Below the pieces are notes generated by a model that was not told the DNA's origin, made no database searches, and was given only the letters and a program-made list of their open reading frames with translations. The position numbers were made by a program, and so were the translations under genes. Positions 8,674 to 17,598 of a stretch of DNA of 64,000 nt are shown piece by piece. Origin of the DNA: Nostoc spongiaeforme FACHB-130 (lineage in GTDB: Bacteria; Cyanobacteriota; Cyanobacteriia; Cyanobacteriales; Nostocaceae); contig NZ_JACJTB010000028.1 of assembly GCF_014698475.1 (NCBI RefSeq), forward strand, positions 23,198 through 87,197, given 5' to 3'. Position 1 is the stretch's first letter, and each line of letters begins with the position of its first letter.

Positions 8674-10380
8674 ATGAAAATTGCGATCGCTCAACTTAAT
8701 CCAACCATTGGTGATATACCAGGAAACGTCCAAAAGATTCTAGAAGCCGCCCAACAGGCAGTAAAATCAGGCGCACGTTTATTATTAACTCCAGAACTTT
8801 CTTTGTGTGGTTATCCACCCAGAGATTTATTATTAAATCCTAGTTTTGTCTCAGCGATGAGTACGGCATTACAACAATTAGCCAGAGATTTACCACCGGA
8901 ATTAGCTGTTTTAGTCGGCACTGTTGAACCAAATACCAAATCTCATATCACTGGCGGTAAAAGTTTATTTAATAGTATTGCTTTATTAGAATCGGGGAAA
9001 GTCAAGCAAATCTTTTATAAGCGGCTGTTGCCTACTTATGATGTATTTGATGAAGACCGCTATTTTGAACCAGGGTTACAACCGAATCATTTTACTTTAG
9101 ATGATATTCATATTGGCGTAACTATTTGCGAAGATTTATGGAATGATGAAGAATTTTGGGGCAAACGGAGTTATGCTGTCAATCCCATTGCAGACTTAGC
9201 AATTTTAGGTGTAGATTTAATTGTTAACTTGTCGGCTTCACCCTACAGTGTCGGCAAACCGCAGTTTCGAGAATCGATGTTAAAGCATAGTGCGGTGCGC
9301 TTTCAACAGCCGATGATTTATGTTAACCAAGTCGGCAGTAATGATGATTTAATATTCGATGGTTATAGTTTTGCGTTAAATGGTCAAGGCGAAATTATGT
9401 GTCGCGCCCGTGGTTTTGCCACTGATTTAGTAACTGTGGATTTTAACAAAAAAACACGAGATTTAGAGTTAAGTTCTTTAACACCTGAGTGCGAATCAGA
9501 AGAAGAGGAAGTCTGGCAAGCTTTGGTTTTAGGTGTGCAAGACTATGCCTTGAAATGTCGCTTTTCTAAAGTAGTATTAGGTTTAAGTGGTGGTGTAGAT
9601 TCAGCATTAGTCGCTGCGATCGCAACAGCAGCACTAGGTAAAGAAAATGTCTTCGGTGTCCTCATGCCATCACCTTACAGTTCTGAACATTCTGTAAGTG
9701 ATGCTTTGGCACTAGGTAAAAATTTAGGCATTGAAACAAAAATTTTACCGATAGGCGAATTAATGCAAGGTTTTGATCATAGCCTTGCTGACTTGTTTGC
9801 TGGCACAGAATTTGGCATCGCCGAGGAAAATATTCAGTCCCGGATACGCGGTAACTTATTAATGGCGATCGCTAATAAATTTGGCTATCTATTATTATCC
9901 ACTGGCAACAAGTCGGAAATGGCTGTCGGTTACTGTACCCTCTACGGCGACATGAACGGTGGTTTAGCAGTCATCGCCGATGTGCCAAAAACCCGCGTTT
10001 ATAAAATTTGCCACTGGTTAAACCGCAACGACGAAATTATTCCCCAAAATATCCTCACCAAAGCCCCCAGTGCGGAACTCAAACCCGGCCAAGTTGACCA
10101 AGATTCCCTCCCAGCTTATGAAGTTTTAGACGACATCTTACAACGCTTCATTCATGACCATGAATCAGCCGCCCAAATTGTTGAAGCAGGTCACGACCCC
10201 ATAATTGTAGACAGAGTAATTCAAATGGTTGCCCGTGCCGAATTTAAGCGTCGTCAAGCACCCCCCGGCTTGAAAATTACCGACCGCGCCTTTGGTACAG
10301 GCTGGCGAATGCCCATCGCTAGTAGCTGGGTAGCAATCAAAAATGCGTATCAAGCCATACCTGTTTCTACACCCAGTTAA
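8674..10380 (+). CDS. nadE: Glutamine-dependent NAD+ synthetase
   Basis: 568 residues from the ATG at 8674, chosen because AAAGGA lies five bases before it; an upstream in-frame start at 8644 falls inside a repeat hairpin. The N-terminal nitrilase-type glutaminase shows Glu in TPELSLCGYPP, Lys in KRLLPTYDVFDE and Cys in TICEDLW. The C-terminal synthetase has the pyrophosphate loop LSGGVDS and the block STGNKSEMAVGYCT. It amidates deamido-NAD to NAD with ammonia channelled from glutamine. Last gene of the NAD operon. Confidence 0.95.
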   Translation: MKIAIAQLNPTIGDIPGNVQKILEAAQQAVKSGARLLLTPELSLCGYPPRDLLLNPSFVSAMSTALQQLARDLPPELAVLVGTVEPNTKSHITGGKSLFNSIALLESGKVKQIFYKRLLPTYDVFDEDRYFEPGLQPNHFTLDDIHIGVTICEDLWNDEEFWGKRSYAVNPIADLAILGVDLIVNLSASPYSVGKPQFRESMLKHSAVRFQQPMIYVNQVGSNDDLIFDGYSFALNGQGEIMCRARGFATDLVTVDFNKKTRDLELSSLTPECESEEEEVWQALVLGVQDYALKCRFSKVVLGLSGGVDSALVAAIATAALGKENVFGVLMPSPYSSEHSVSDALALGKNLGIETKILPIGELMQGFDHSLADLFAGTEFGIAEENIQSRIRGNLLMAIANKFGYLLLSTGNKSEMAVGYCTLYGDMNGGLAVIADVPKTRVYKICHWLNRNDEIIPQNILTKAPSAELKPGQVDQDSLPAYEVLDDILQRFIHDHESAAQIVEAGHDPIIVDRVIQMVARAEFKRRQAPPGLKITDRAFGTGWRMPIASSWVAIKNAYQAIPVSTPS

Positions 10381-10388
10381 CAGAAGCT

Positions 10389-10442
10389 GGGCATTGCTAT
10401 GATTTTTGCAACATATTCCCAGATTTTACAGAGGCAATGCCC
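10389..10442. repeat. Long-loop inverted repeat after nadE
   Basis: GGGCATTGC (10389-10397) and GCAATGCCC (10434-10442) are exact complements separated by 36 bases. It may help end the NAD operon, but there is no T tract and the loop is long. Confidence 0.35.
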
Positions 10443-10632
10443 ACCCTACAAATTAGATTTTATAAAAAATACAGAATTACTTTTGCGTAAATTACTGAAG
10501 TCGCCTTGAATCGTAAATTAATACTAAAATTCACGGCTGAAATTTTGAGCTGTGAGTATAGTTTCAAACAACATTACCAATTATGGAAATGTTGTTTATA
10601 CCTAGTTAGAACTAAACGAAGATAGGTGCAAC

Positions 10633-11559
10633 ATGAAATTACAAGATTTCTTAGCAAATGCAAATGAAATAGGTAAATTAGGATTTGAAGCGATCGCTCA
10701 AGACAAGGAACTAGCTACTCAGATCCAAATACTCTTGATTGGCTTAAATTTACTGGAACCCCCAGCAGATGGCAAATTTGGCCCAGTTTCTGGTGAAGCT
10801 CTCGAAAAGTTCCAAGAATTAACCAAAACTGGGGAAACGGGTTATTTAGGAGTAATCACAGCCGAAAAACTGATTGAAACCAAACCAGATGATCTTCCTA
10901 AACCCCAGTTAAAACTAGGTAACGACATTGCCAGCAGAATTGTTAAATATATGCTGGATAAAAAATATCAGGTATTTACTGCACCTAAAGAATACAACAT
11001 TGTTTATCTAGAGGGAATTAATGAAGACTGGACTCGTAATAATGATGCACCCAACGAATTTAATGATCGGCGAATTATCCTTGAAGTAGTTGATGGTGTT
11101 CCCAAAATCGTTAATCACTGGCGAGCTACTACTGAACCAGGTAGCTACTACACAGTTGTAAAACCCCTCAATCCTAAAGGTGCAGCAAGAATTCAGTTTG
11201 GGCAATACAAAGCTTGGCGTGTGGGAACTCACGGTATCGGTGGTAGCCGACCTCATGAAGCATTAGTACAAGTTGGTACAATAACTGTCTGTCGAGATTT
11301 CAACAAAGATTTTCAACGTGTTGGAGACCAACTTGATACAGGTGATGATTTTGCGATTAACCAACATTGGGGCTATGATTTCCCTAAAAATGACATTCGC
11401 GGTGCTAGTGCAGGTTGTTTAGTTGGTAACTTGCTTAAGGGACACCAAGAATTTATGGCGCTGGTTAAACAAGACCGCCGCTATGTAGCTAATCGTGATT
11501 ATGTGTTTTATACAACAGTAATTTCTGGTGATGATTTATTGAAGAAGTTTCCTGGGTAA
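10633..11559 (+). CDS. Peptidoglycan-binding protein with L,D-transpeptidase-like C-terminal domain
   Basis: 308 residues. The N-terminal third is a peptidoglycan-binding type 1 repeat (LLIGLNLLEPPADGKFGPVSGEALEKF and the following YLGVITAEKL). The C-terminal part has an ASAGCLVG block resembling the catalytic SxGC motif of YkuD-type L,D-transpeptidases and a preceding HGIGG segment. No signal peptide is evident, which is unusual for a cell-wall enzyme; some cyanobacterial relatives are released by other routes. The ATG at 10633 is preceded by GATAGGTGC, a weak ribosome binding site. Function is inferred from motifs only. Confidence 0.65.
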   Translation: MKLQDFLANANEIGKLGFEAIAQDKELATQIQILLIGLNLLEPPADGKFGPVSGEALEKFQELTKTGETGYLGVITAEKLIETKPDDLPKPQLKLGNDIASRIVKYMLDKKYQVFTAPKEYNIVYLEGINEDWTRNNDAPNEFNDRRIILEVVDGVPKIVNHWRATTEPGSYYTVVKPLNPKGAARIQFGQYKAWRVGTHGIGGSRPHEALVQVGTITVCRDFNKDFQRVGDQLDTGDDFAINQHWGYDFPKNDIRGASAGCLVGNLLKGHQEFMALVKQDRRYVANRDYVFYTTVISGDDLLKKFPG

Positions 11560-11587
11560 AATCTAAACTCTAGATACTTCCTTCAAT

Positions 11588-11621
11588 ATGGGTGTGTCTG
11601 ATTTGCACAAGGCACACCCAT
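11588..11621. terminator. Hairpin after the peptidoglycan-binding gene
   Basis: ATGGGTGTG (11588-11596) and CACACCCAT (11613-11621) pair exactly around a 16-base loop, 29 bases past the stop. There is no clear T tract, so termination is only possible. Confidence 0.4.
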
Positions 11622-11624
11622 CAA

Positions 11625-11673
11625 CACTCAGCACTCAGCACTCAGCACTCAGCACTCAGCACTCAGCACTCAA
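11625..11673. repeat. CACTCAG heptamer tandem array
   Basis: Six exact head-to-tail copies of CACTCAG and a seventh ending in A instead of G. A short tandemly repeated repetitive sequence typical of Nostocales, sitting directly upstream of the ABC ATPase gene. Confidence 0.9.
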
Positions 11674-11718
11674 CGAATGATAGTCTATGTGATGAACTGA
11701 ATATTAAGAAAGTTATCC

Positions 11719-12621
11719 ATGACTGCTGCTGTTCTGTTAGAGAATGTCTTCAAGTTTTACAAAAATGTCCCTGTAGTTAATGATTTATCATTTGCGATCG
11801 CACCTGGAGAAATTTTTGCCCTACTTGGCCCTAACGGTGCGGGTAAATCAACCACAATTCGGATGTTGACTACACTCACTAAGCCGTCCCAAGGTAACAT
11901 TCAAGTAGCTGGATACGATGTTGTCAAACAACCAATACAAGCAAAACAGAGCATTGGTGTTGTTTTGCAGCAAACTAGTATAGATGGTGATTTAACTGTT
12001 TGGGAAAATATGGAATTGCATGGGCGGCTACATCGTATAGCCAACCCACAACGACAACGACTAATTAATCAGTGGCTAGAGTATGTGGAACTAGCAGACA
12101 GAAGAGATGATTTAGTCAAAACTTTGTCTGGCGGAATGAAACGACGATTACAAATAGCCAGGGCGTTACTTCACCAACCACAAATTTTATTTTTGGATGA
12201 ACCAACAGTCGGACTAGACCCCCAAACTCGTCGGCGACTTTGGGAAATTATTCGAGATTTAAACAAGCAAGGAATGACAATGTTACTCACGACTCATTAC
12301 ATGGATGAAGTCGAGTACTTGTGTGGAGCTTTTGAAGCAACCGGGCCGGGACGCATCGGTATTATGGATAGTGGCAAACTTATATCTTTAGGAACGCTCC
12401 AACAGTTGCGTTCTGCTCACGGTGAAGGTTTGGTCATGAAACAAGTGGGAATCACCGAGGCGGGTAATGACAGCGCCCGAAGCTGGGAATATTTATTTTT
12501 CCCTTCTTTAGAAGCAGCAAACAATTATCTGAATCAACAACCAGATAAAACGGGAATGATGGTGCGTCCCTCTAATTTAGAAGATATTTTTGTGGAATTA
12601 ACCGGGAGACAGTTAGATTAA
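11719..12621 (+). CDS. ABC transporter ATP-binding protein (CcmA/NodI type)
   Basis: 300 residues. Walker A GPNGAGKST, signature LSGGMKRRLQIARALL, Walker B ILFLDEPTVGLD and switch histidine in LTTHYMDE are all intact. The arrangement matches ATPases of drug or polysaccharide-type ABC-2 exporters. Between the switch region and the usual IGIMDSGKL there is a small insertion (EATGPGR). No permease gene is adjacent; the next gene is convergent, so the membrane partner is encoded elsewhere. It acts at the cytoplasmic face of the membrane. Confidence 0.9.
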   Translation: MTAAVLLENVFKFYKNVPVVNDLSFAIAPGEIFALLGPNGAGKSTTIRMLTTLTKPSQGNIQVAGYDVVKQPIQAKQSIGVVLQQTSIDGDLTVWENMELHGRLHRIANPQRQRLINQWLEYVELADRRDDLVKTLSGGMKRRLQIARALLHQPQILFLDEPTVGLDPQTRRRLWEIIRDLNKQGMTMLLTTHYMDEVEYLCGAFEATGPGRIGIMDSGKLISLGTLQQLRSAHGEGLVMKQVGITEAGNDSARSWEYLFFPSLEAANNYLNQQPDKTGMMVRPSNLEDIFVELTGRQLD

Positions 12622-12623
12622 CT

Positions 12624-13304
12624 TCAACCTCCCAACTCCCGCAACATTGCTTCTATTCGCTCAACGCCATCAGGATTATTTTGGCGTTGGTATAAACTCC
12701 GAGCTTTTTGTAGTAAACTATTTGCTTGTTTTGTCTGGCGACGTTGTTTAAACATCGCCGCCATAAACTCATATATCTGAGGATTATTGCGATCTATACC
12801 AATAGCTTGTTCATAAGCCCAATTAGCTGCTTCATAATCTCCTAAACGAGCTTGGGTAACGCCCAATCCCAGATAAGCATTCAGATTGTTACGGTTTAGC
12901 TGAATGGCGCGACGGTAAGCATCTCTAGAGCCTTTGGTATCACCCAAGTTACCTTTGATGTAACCGACAGCATAAAAGAAATCACTATTATCAGGGTCAA
13001 GACCCAATGCCCGACGATAAGCAACTAAAGCAGCTTGATAATTTCCTTGTTGGGCATACAAATAACCCATGCCAGAGTATACTTTAGCATTCTTGGGGTC
13101 TAGGGCTGCGGCTCTTTGATATGTGGCGATCGCTCCGTTATAATCACCCGCATCAACTTGTCTGCGACCTTCTTCAAACAATTCCTTTAATTCTGGGTTT
13201 TTCGCTTGGGCGACTAAGACCTGGGCTTGAGCCATCGAAGGAATCGTAACCACACTACATCCTAACAACAAAGCACTAACTATAAGTGATATGCGTTTGT
13301 ACAC
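12624..13304 (-). CDS. Exported TPR-repeat protein
   Basis: 226 residues with a signal peptide (MYKRISLIVSALLLGCSVVTIPSMAQA, written in two parts: basic start then hydrophobic core ending SMAQA). Five tetratricopeptide repeats follow, with the usual pattern seen for example in NAKVYSGMGYLYAQQGNYQAA. TPR arrays hold protein partners; the location is likely periplasmic. It is convergent with the ABC ATPase, with only two bases between stops. Alternatively the GCS segment could be a lipobox, giving a lipoprotein. Confidence 0.85.
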   Translation of the reverse strand: MYKRISLIVSALLLGCSVVTIPSMAQAQVLVAQAKNPELKELFEEGRRQVDAGDYNGAIATYQRAAALDPKNAKVYSGMGYLYAQQGNYQAALVAYRRALGLDPDNSDFFYAVGYIKGNLGDTKGSRDAYRRAIQLNRNNLNAYLGLGVTQARLGDYEAANWAYEQAIGIDRNNPQIYEFMAAMFKQRRQTKQANSLLQKARSLYQRQNNPDGVERIEAMLRELGG

Positions 13305-13825
13305 AGTAAATTTCCTGAACTTCTAGCAACTTTTTTCTTGTACATTAAAACAAAAATATGGATTTTTGAAAACTGTATTTATTCTGTTTTACGAAATATT
13401 AATATTTTATAAACTCCTAAGCTGCAAACGACACCAATTTATTAGAGTTTCTACTGAACAAGCTAAATATATAGCCAATTTACAAACATCTCTCCCTTTT
13501 CTACTTTGTCCTCCTTGTCTTCCTTGTCTCTATTGTTTACATATCCAACAAGACTACTATACAAATATTAAAGATTCAGTATAATCCCTATCTCAAGATG
13601 GGAATCAGCAATAACATACTTCTGTCTTTATTTTGCTAACGATTTTATTATCGCTGGCTAATACTACTACAACGACTCTTATTTTAAAACCCAAAATATT
13701 TAATTTCTGTAGCAATTTTTATCTTGCTTTGTAACACTAAGTTTGGTTTTGCGTTAGCAGTTACCCCAATAATAACAATCTCAGACGTACAATATTCCTT
13801 GACCTGTTACCTGTGAGATGATTTT
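13305..13825. other. AT-rich spacer without a convincing gene
   Basis: About 520 bases. One 72-codon plus-strand frame is low-complexity and has no ribosome binding site. The only structure seen is a polypyrimidine repeat at 13477-13548 that recurs at 32355-32433. Confidence 0.5.
13477..13548. repeat. Dispersed polypyrimidine repeat, copy 1
   Basis: Begins AATTTACAAACATCTCT, continues with CTTGTC-type units, and ends near TTTACATATCCAA. The same beginning and end surround a CTACCTTGTC tandem run at 32355-32433, so the two are copies of one dispersed element. Confidence 0.55.
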
Positions 13826-14152
13826 ATGATTTTAACTACAACCGATGTAATTCAAGGTGCTGTGATTGATTCATATTTAGGTATTGTAACTGCGGAAGTT
13901 GTTTACGGTAGCAATTTTTTACGAGATTTTTTTGCCAGCATTCGAGATGTGATTGGTGGTCGCACCGGTAGCTACGAACGTTTATTTGAAGAAGGCCAAA
14001 GAAAAGCACTCTTAGAATTAGAACAACGCGCACAGCGATTAGGCGCAAACGCCGTTGTTGGGATTGAAATCGATACAGGAACAATCAATGTTGACCAGTC
14101 TGGAGTTCTGATGCTGATTACCGCCACAGGTACAGCCGTTAGAATGCGTTAG
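13826..14152 (+). CDS. YbjQ-family (UPF0145) protein
   Basis: 108 residues, matching the length of the YbjQ/UPF0145 family. Recognisable blocks are a leading MILTTTDVIQG, GIVTAEVVYG near residue 20, and RAQRLGANAVVGIEIDTGTI in the second half. Members form ring-like oligomers and have been described as putative heavy-metal-binding proteins; the function is not established. It is cytoplasmic, with no membrane segment. The gene stands alone. Confidence 0.85.
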   Translation: MILTTTDVIQGAVIDSYLGIVTAEVVYGSNFLRDFFASIRDVIGGRTGSYERLFEEGQRKALLELEQRAQRLGANAVVGIEIDTGTINVDQSGVLMLITATGTAVRMR

Positions 14153-14261
14153 TTATTTTATCTTACACTGACAAGGTTTTTCACCATCCATTGAGAATCG
14201 CTGATGCCAGCAAATGATTGAAAAAAGTAATGATACCAATTCTATGAGAGTCTGCATATAA

Positions 14262-14342
14262 ACCCCTCAGACTGAAGTCTGGGGCTATAAAAACAAAGCC
14301 TGCGTGGTGCGCCAAGCGCAGCGCAAGCGCACCACGCAGGCT
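14262..14342. repeat. Pair of strong hairpins (dispersed cyanobacterial repeat)
   Basis: A CCCCtcAGACTgaAGTCTGGGG dyad is followed by exact 15-base arms AGCCTGCGTGGTGCG (14297-14311) and CGCACCACGCAGGCT (14328-14342) with a 16-base loop. The AGACTTCAGTCTG core recurs at 15487-15503. It lies about 110 bases past the YbjQ-type gene and could also stop transcription. Confidence 0.7.
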
Positions 14343-14382
14343 AATTATATGCTTCTTCATATCGATTTGGTATGAGTAATGA

Positions 14383-14449
14383 ATAATGAGTAATGAGTCG
14401 GAAATTTACTTATTACTCATTACTTAAGACTCATTACTTATTACTCATG
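14383..14449. repeat. GAGTAATGA tandem/inverted repeat
   Basis: GAGTAATGAATAATGAGTAA-type units are followed by their complements (ACTCATTACTT, ATTACTCAT), forming a long AT-rich imperfect hairpin. It belongs to the short tandem repeat class seen elsewhere in the window. Confidence 0.6.
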
Positions 14450-14655
14450 GTATACCTCACTTTCTTCAAAAGTGCTGTATATTCATCCATAAATTTGATA
14501 TAGATTTATTTTTTTATTTATTCTTACCCTAGATAGATAAAACAAGTGTTTCTGTTGATAGATATTAAAAAGTGAAAAGAGCAATTTAATTTTAAACGTA
14601 AGCATGAATATAGCAAGAAAACTTTACTAAAAAATAGTCAAGGAGCCAATAAATT

Positions 14656-15291
14656 ATGTCATACGTAAATCGCACCGGTGACGAGATTGTTACTGATCCG
14701 GCGGTAGTTAGTAGAGTCGGTGAGTATCATGACCGTGTGCGCTGGGGGCCGATAATTTCCGGGGTGTTAATTGCTTTAGCCACACAATTAATTTTAAGTG
14801 CATTTTTTGCGGCGATCGGTGCAGGTAGAGTAGCAGATTCTGGCGCACCCAGAACAATAGCGCCTAATGTAGCTGGTAATGTAGGAATTTGGTCAACTAT
14901 TGCTTTATTACTGTCACTGTTTGTTGGGGGATGGATAACCAGTCGTGCTTGTGGCCCCATGAACCGCAATACAGCTTTGCTAAATGGTGCAATTCTTTGG
15001 GCTACTACTTTAGCACTGAGTTCTTGGTTATTAGCTAGTGGAGTATCTGGCGCTTTTGGAATTGCTGCTTCTAATGCTGGTGCAGTTATCAACCAAGTAC
15101 AACAGCCTGGTGGTTTAGCAGTACCTCAAAATGTACCTAATATAACTGCTCAACAAACTCGTGAAGCTGCTGCGTCTACTTCTAGAGCTTTATGGTGGTT
15201 TGTGCTTGGTTCGCTATTAAGTTTGGCTGCTTCATTAATAGGTGCTATTGCTGGCGTTCGTAGTCCTCGGACTAATACTTATCGTCCTTAG
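14656..15291 (+). CDS. Four-helix membrane protein of unknown function
   Basis: 211 residues with four predicted membrane segments, roughly 32-56, 77-97, 106-130 and 181-203. The N-terminal 30 residues are polar (MSYVNRTGDEIVTDP). A Gln/Ala/Pro-rich stretch lies between helices three and four. The start is well supported by AAGGAG ten bases before the ATG. I do not recognise a functional family; glycine- and alanine-rich helices resemble small membrane-protective or stress-related proteins, but nothing specific can be said. Confidence 0.8.
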   Translation: MSYVNRTGDEIVTDPAVVSRVGEYHDRVRWGPIISGVLIALATQLILSAFFAAIGAGRVADSGAPRTIAPNVAGNVGIWSTIALLLSLFVGGWITSRACGPMNRNTALLNGAILWATTLALSSWLLASGVSGAFGIAASNAGAVINQVQQPGGLAVPQNVPNITAQQTREAAASTSRALWWFVLGSLLSLAASLIGAIAGVRSPRTNTYRP

Positions 15292-15380
15292 AAAAGATTT
15301 TATTTCATATAGCAGTCCTAAATCATTCATGAACAAAAATATCCCCGAATTATCAAAGAGTTCGGTGATTTAAAACGGGA

Positions 15381-15556
15381 GCATCCACTTTTGGAAGAAA
15401 CACCGGGCGATTGGAAATCGCGGCTACACAAACCAAGTCCGCCTACGCGGGCTATCTCAAAACCCGCGCAGGCGGGTTTAGTTTGTATAGCCCCAGACTT
15501 CAGTCTGTTCGCGTAGCGTGCGCCTTAGCGCAGGGCTATTTGCCGAAAGTGGATGC
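15381..15556. repeat. Miniature inverted-repeat element
   Basis: Ends GCATCCACTTTTGG (15381-15394) and CCGAAAGTGGATGC (15543-15556) are complementary at 13 of 14 bases. The roughly 150 bases between contain GC-rich direct and inverted units including CCCAGACTTCAGTCTG. A short frame across it has no coding character. Confidence 0.55.
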
Positions 15557-15581
15557 ACACTTTAAAACTTTGTCCTCTCAC

Positions 15582-16169
15582 TTATTTCCTACTATATTTT
15601 CCTATCAATTCTGCTTCTGCTAAAACATGACCTTTCATTGCATTTAAAACTTGCTCTTTTGTTGCACCTGTTATCAAACCTAACTTTTTATCTAAAGCAT
15701 AAAGCTTGAAAAAGTAGCGATGAGTCCCGTTTGGTGGACAAGGGCCGCCATAGCCAAGCTTACCAAAATCATTTTTCCCCTGTATCCCTGGCAAATCTTG
15801 GGATGCAATTTTTTCGGGTACTTGACTAACTGTAGCAGGGAGATCATAAACCACCCAATGCACAAATGTTTCTCCTGGTGCGTCAGGGTCATCTACAATT
15901 AATGCTATGCTTTGTGCATCTTTTGGTACGTCATTCCAGGTTAAAGGCGGAGAGATATCGTTACCATCACAAGTATATTTAGTAGGTATGAAAGCATTAG
16001 CAGTAAAGGCTGTGCTTGCTAGTTTCATGCTTTTGATTTCCTGATGAGACTGGTTGCAATCGCTTGCAATAATTTTGCTATTACTAGGATGACTACAACT
16101 AATCATAGTTAATCCTAATAATCCAACTATAGCGATGCTGTAACCTCTCAAAAATCTGCCTTGAATCAT
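15582..16169 (-). CDS. PEBP-family (YbhB/YbcL) lipoprotein
   Basis: 195 residues. The N-terminus is a lipoprotein-type signal with Cys25 in LTMISCSHPS. The phosphatidylethanolamine-binding-protein fold is shown by SPPLTWNDVP, DDPDAPGETFVHWVVYDLP and YGGPCPPNGTHRYFFKLYALD, the conserved ligand-pocket motifs. Bacterial members are often called Raf kinase inhibitor-like; the actual role is unknown. It is expected to be anchored on the periplasmic side of a membrane. Confidence 0.9.
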   Translation of the reverse strand: MIQGRFLRGYSIAIVGLLGLTMISCSHPSNSKIIASDCNQSHQEIKSMKLASTAFTANAFIPTKYTCDGNDISPPLTWNDVPKDAQSIALIVDDPDAPGETFVHWVVYDLPATVSQVPEKIASQDLPGIQGKNDFGKLGYGGPCPPNGTHRYFFKLYALDKKLGLITGATKEQVLNAMKGHVLAEAELIGKYSRK

Positions 16170-16291
16170 AATTAAGACAGGTGATTTGTGTGAGCTAAAG
16201 TTAGCAATTATATTTTTAGTGCAATATTTTTTCTGAGGTCATAATTGCTGAGTAAAAATCTTTATTTCTAGCCCCTAGGCTCTTTTTTCCA

Positions 16292-16564
16292 TTACCACTT
16301 CAAAAATGAAGCTTCAATTCCTTGCTCTCGTCTAATTTTGCTATCTTTTTCAAACCAACTAATAATTTGCTTTGTTGTTAAGTCTTCAATAGTCACATTG
16401 TATTCTTGAGCAATTTGCTTCAAGAGTTTTTGTGATGAAATAGTCAGTCTTGTTAAAAACTTTTCTGGGGAAGATAGTAAAGCAGCATCAACTTGTGCTG
16501 ACTCTTCCAAGGTTAAAAATTGTGTTGATGGTTGTTGAGATGGTAAATCCATAAAATTAGTCAT
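16292..16564 (-). CDS. Hypothetical 90-residue protein
   Basis: A small soluble protein, probably helical, ending IEASFLKW. The N-terminus is uncertain: the first codons (MTNF) are made from the upstream ATTAGTC repeat, so translation may really start at the in-frame ATG at 16552 (MDLPSQQ). I do not recognise a family. It lies downstream of sufR on the same strand, 104 bases away, so co-transcription is possible but not shown. Confidence 0.6.
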   Translation of the reverse strand: MTNFMDLPSQQPSTQFLTLEESAQVDAALLSSPEKFLTRLTISSQKLLKQIAQEYNVTIEDLTTKQIISWFEKDSKIRREQGIEASFLKW

Positions 16565-16597
16565 TAGTCATTAGTCATTAGTCATTTGTCATTAGTT
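16559..16597. repeat. AGTCATT heptamer tandem repeat
   Basis: Four to five copies of AGTCATT, one with a base change. It overlaps the start of the downstream minus-strand hypothetical gene. Confidence 0.85.
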
Positions 16598-16668
16598 AAA
16601 AGACAGCAGACTAAAAGATGAAATTTTATACTTCATATTTTATAGTTCATAACCTGAGCAAAAATTTA

Positions 16669-17373
16669 TTAATTTTGCTCTTGCTTGCGAGCCTGGACTA
16701 AATAGCCACAACGATGTTCTCCGTTAATAATCCAATGGGTACGTTCTACAATACAGTCTGGCAGTACAGCCGCAAACATTTCTAGTTCATGACCGCAGAC
16801 AGTAGGAAAAGACTCAGCAACATTGGAAATTGCACAGTTATGCTCTATTAAGACAAAGCGATCGCCTACCCTATCAGTCGGGCGATCATCATCTGCTTCC
16901 ACCGAGTGATACTCTGCCATGAATCCTTCGGCTTTGCGTAACTGAACTAAAGTTTCCACCCGCTCTTTTAAGGAACCTTTACCCACGCGATCGCGGTATT
17001 CTTGGGCTTTGCGTTCCCATTGTTTTTGTAAAATCGTTTTCATTTTGTCGTGGCCGACGGTTTCGGCTAGGGTATCTAGCAGCGAAACTGCAAATTCACC
17101 GTAACCATCACCAAAGCGATCGCTGGTTGTGCGATGCAGGCGATCGCGTCCCTGACGACTTAACTGATAAATATGCTGTGGCCGTCCCATTCCCGCCTGC
17201 GTCGTTGAAGCGTAGACAATCAATTCTTCCGCCTCTAAATCCTTGAGATGGCGACGAATTGCTTGGGGGCTGACATTCAAAACTTCGGAAAGCTCAAAAG
17301 CGGTTGCTTGTGAGTGTTTGAGCAGATATTCGAGAATCTCTTGCTTGGTTGAGGACTGCTGGGTAGTCGCCAT
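16669..17373 (-). CDS. sufR: Iron-sulfur-cluster repressor SufR
   Basis: 234 residues. An N-terminal winged helix (about 10-60; VSPQAIRRHLKDLE is the recognition region) is followed by a C-terminal cluster of four cysteines, Cys180, 193, 207 and 222. The CX12CX13CX14C spacing is exactly that described for cyanobacterial SufR. The protein holds Fe-S clusters and represses the suf operon when clusters are plentiful. It is divergent from sufB, with two operator-like palindromes between them, so it should also repress itself. Confidence 0.95.
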   Translation of the reverse strand: MATTQQSSTKQEILEYLLKHSQATAFELSEVLNVSPQAIRRHLKDLEAEELIVYASTTQAGMGRPQHIYQLSRQGRDRLHRTTSDRFGDGYGEFAVSLLDTLAETVGHDKMKTILQKQWERKAQEYRDRVGKGSLKERVETLVQLRKAEGFMAEYHSVEADDDRPTDRVGDRFVLIEHNCAISNVAESFPTVCGHELEMFAAVLPDCIVERTHWIINGEHRCGYLVQARKQEQN

Positions 17374-17406
17374 CGTCGTCCTAAATTTTTTTAAGAAAAT
17401 TTGACT

Positions 17407-17428
17407 TTAACAACATCATTGTTGTTAA
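17407..17428. promoter_or_regulatory. SufR operator 1
   Basis: CAAC-ATCATT-GTTG (17411-17424) inside perfect arms TTAACAAC / GTTGTTAA. It matches the CAAC-N6-GTTG site reported for SufR in the sufR-sufB intergenic region. It lies 34 bases from the sufR start codon. Confidence 0.85.
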
Positions 17429-17452
17429 TCTAGCGTAAAATGAAGATACGTT

Positions 17453-17472
17453 AAACAACATGGATGTTGTTT
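17453..17472. promoter_or_regulatory. SufR operator 2
   Basis: CAAC-ATGGAT-GTTG (17456-17469) within perfect nine-base arms AAACAACAT / ATGTTGTTT. Its centre is about 45 bases from operator 1, as expected for two sites serving divergent promoters. Confidence 0.85.
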
Positions 17473-17598
17473 TAATCTTCATCCTTATTGTAACAGCCGT
17501 GTAACCAACTCGGTAAAGCGAGACCGGCATCGGCGAGAAACCAGCCCGTCTTCCATCCTTCAAGAGATCCCATTTCGGAACACGAGAGATTATTACAG

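Noticed and set aside
11625..11673. Regular short repeats resembling a CRISPR array
   Set aside because: The units are seven bases with no spacers; it is a simple tandem heptamer.
13366..13584. 72-codon frame in the spacer before the YbjQ-type gene
   Set aside because: Composed partly of the dispersed polypyrimidine repeat, with no start signal.
15411..15623. 70-codon frame between the membrane protein and the PEBP gene
   Set aside because: Lies within a miniature inverted-repeat element and runs into the convergent gene.
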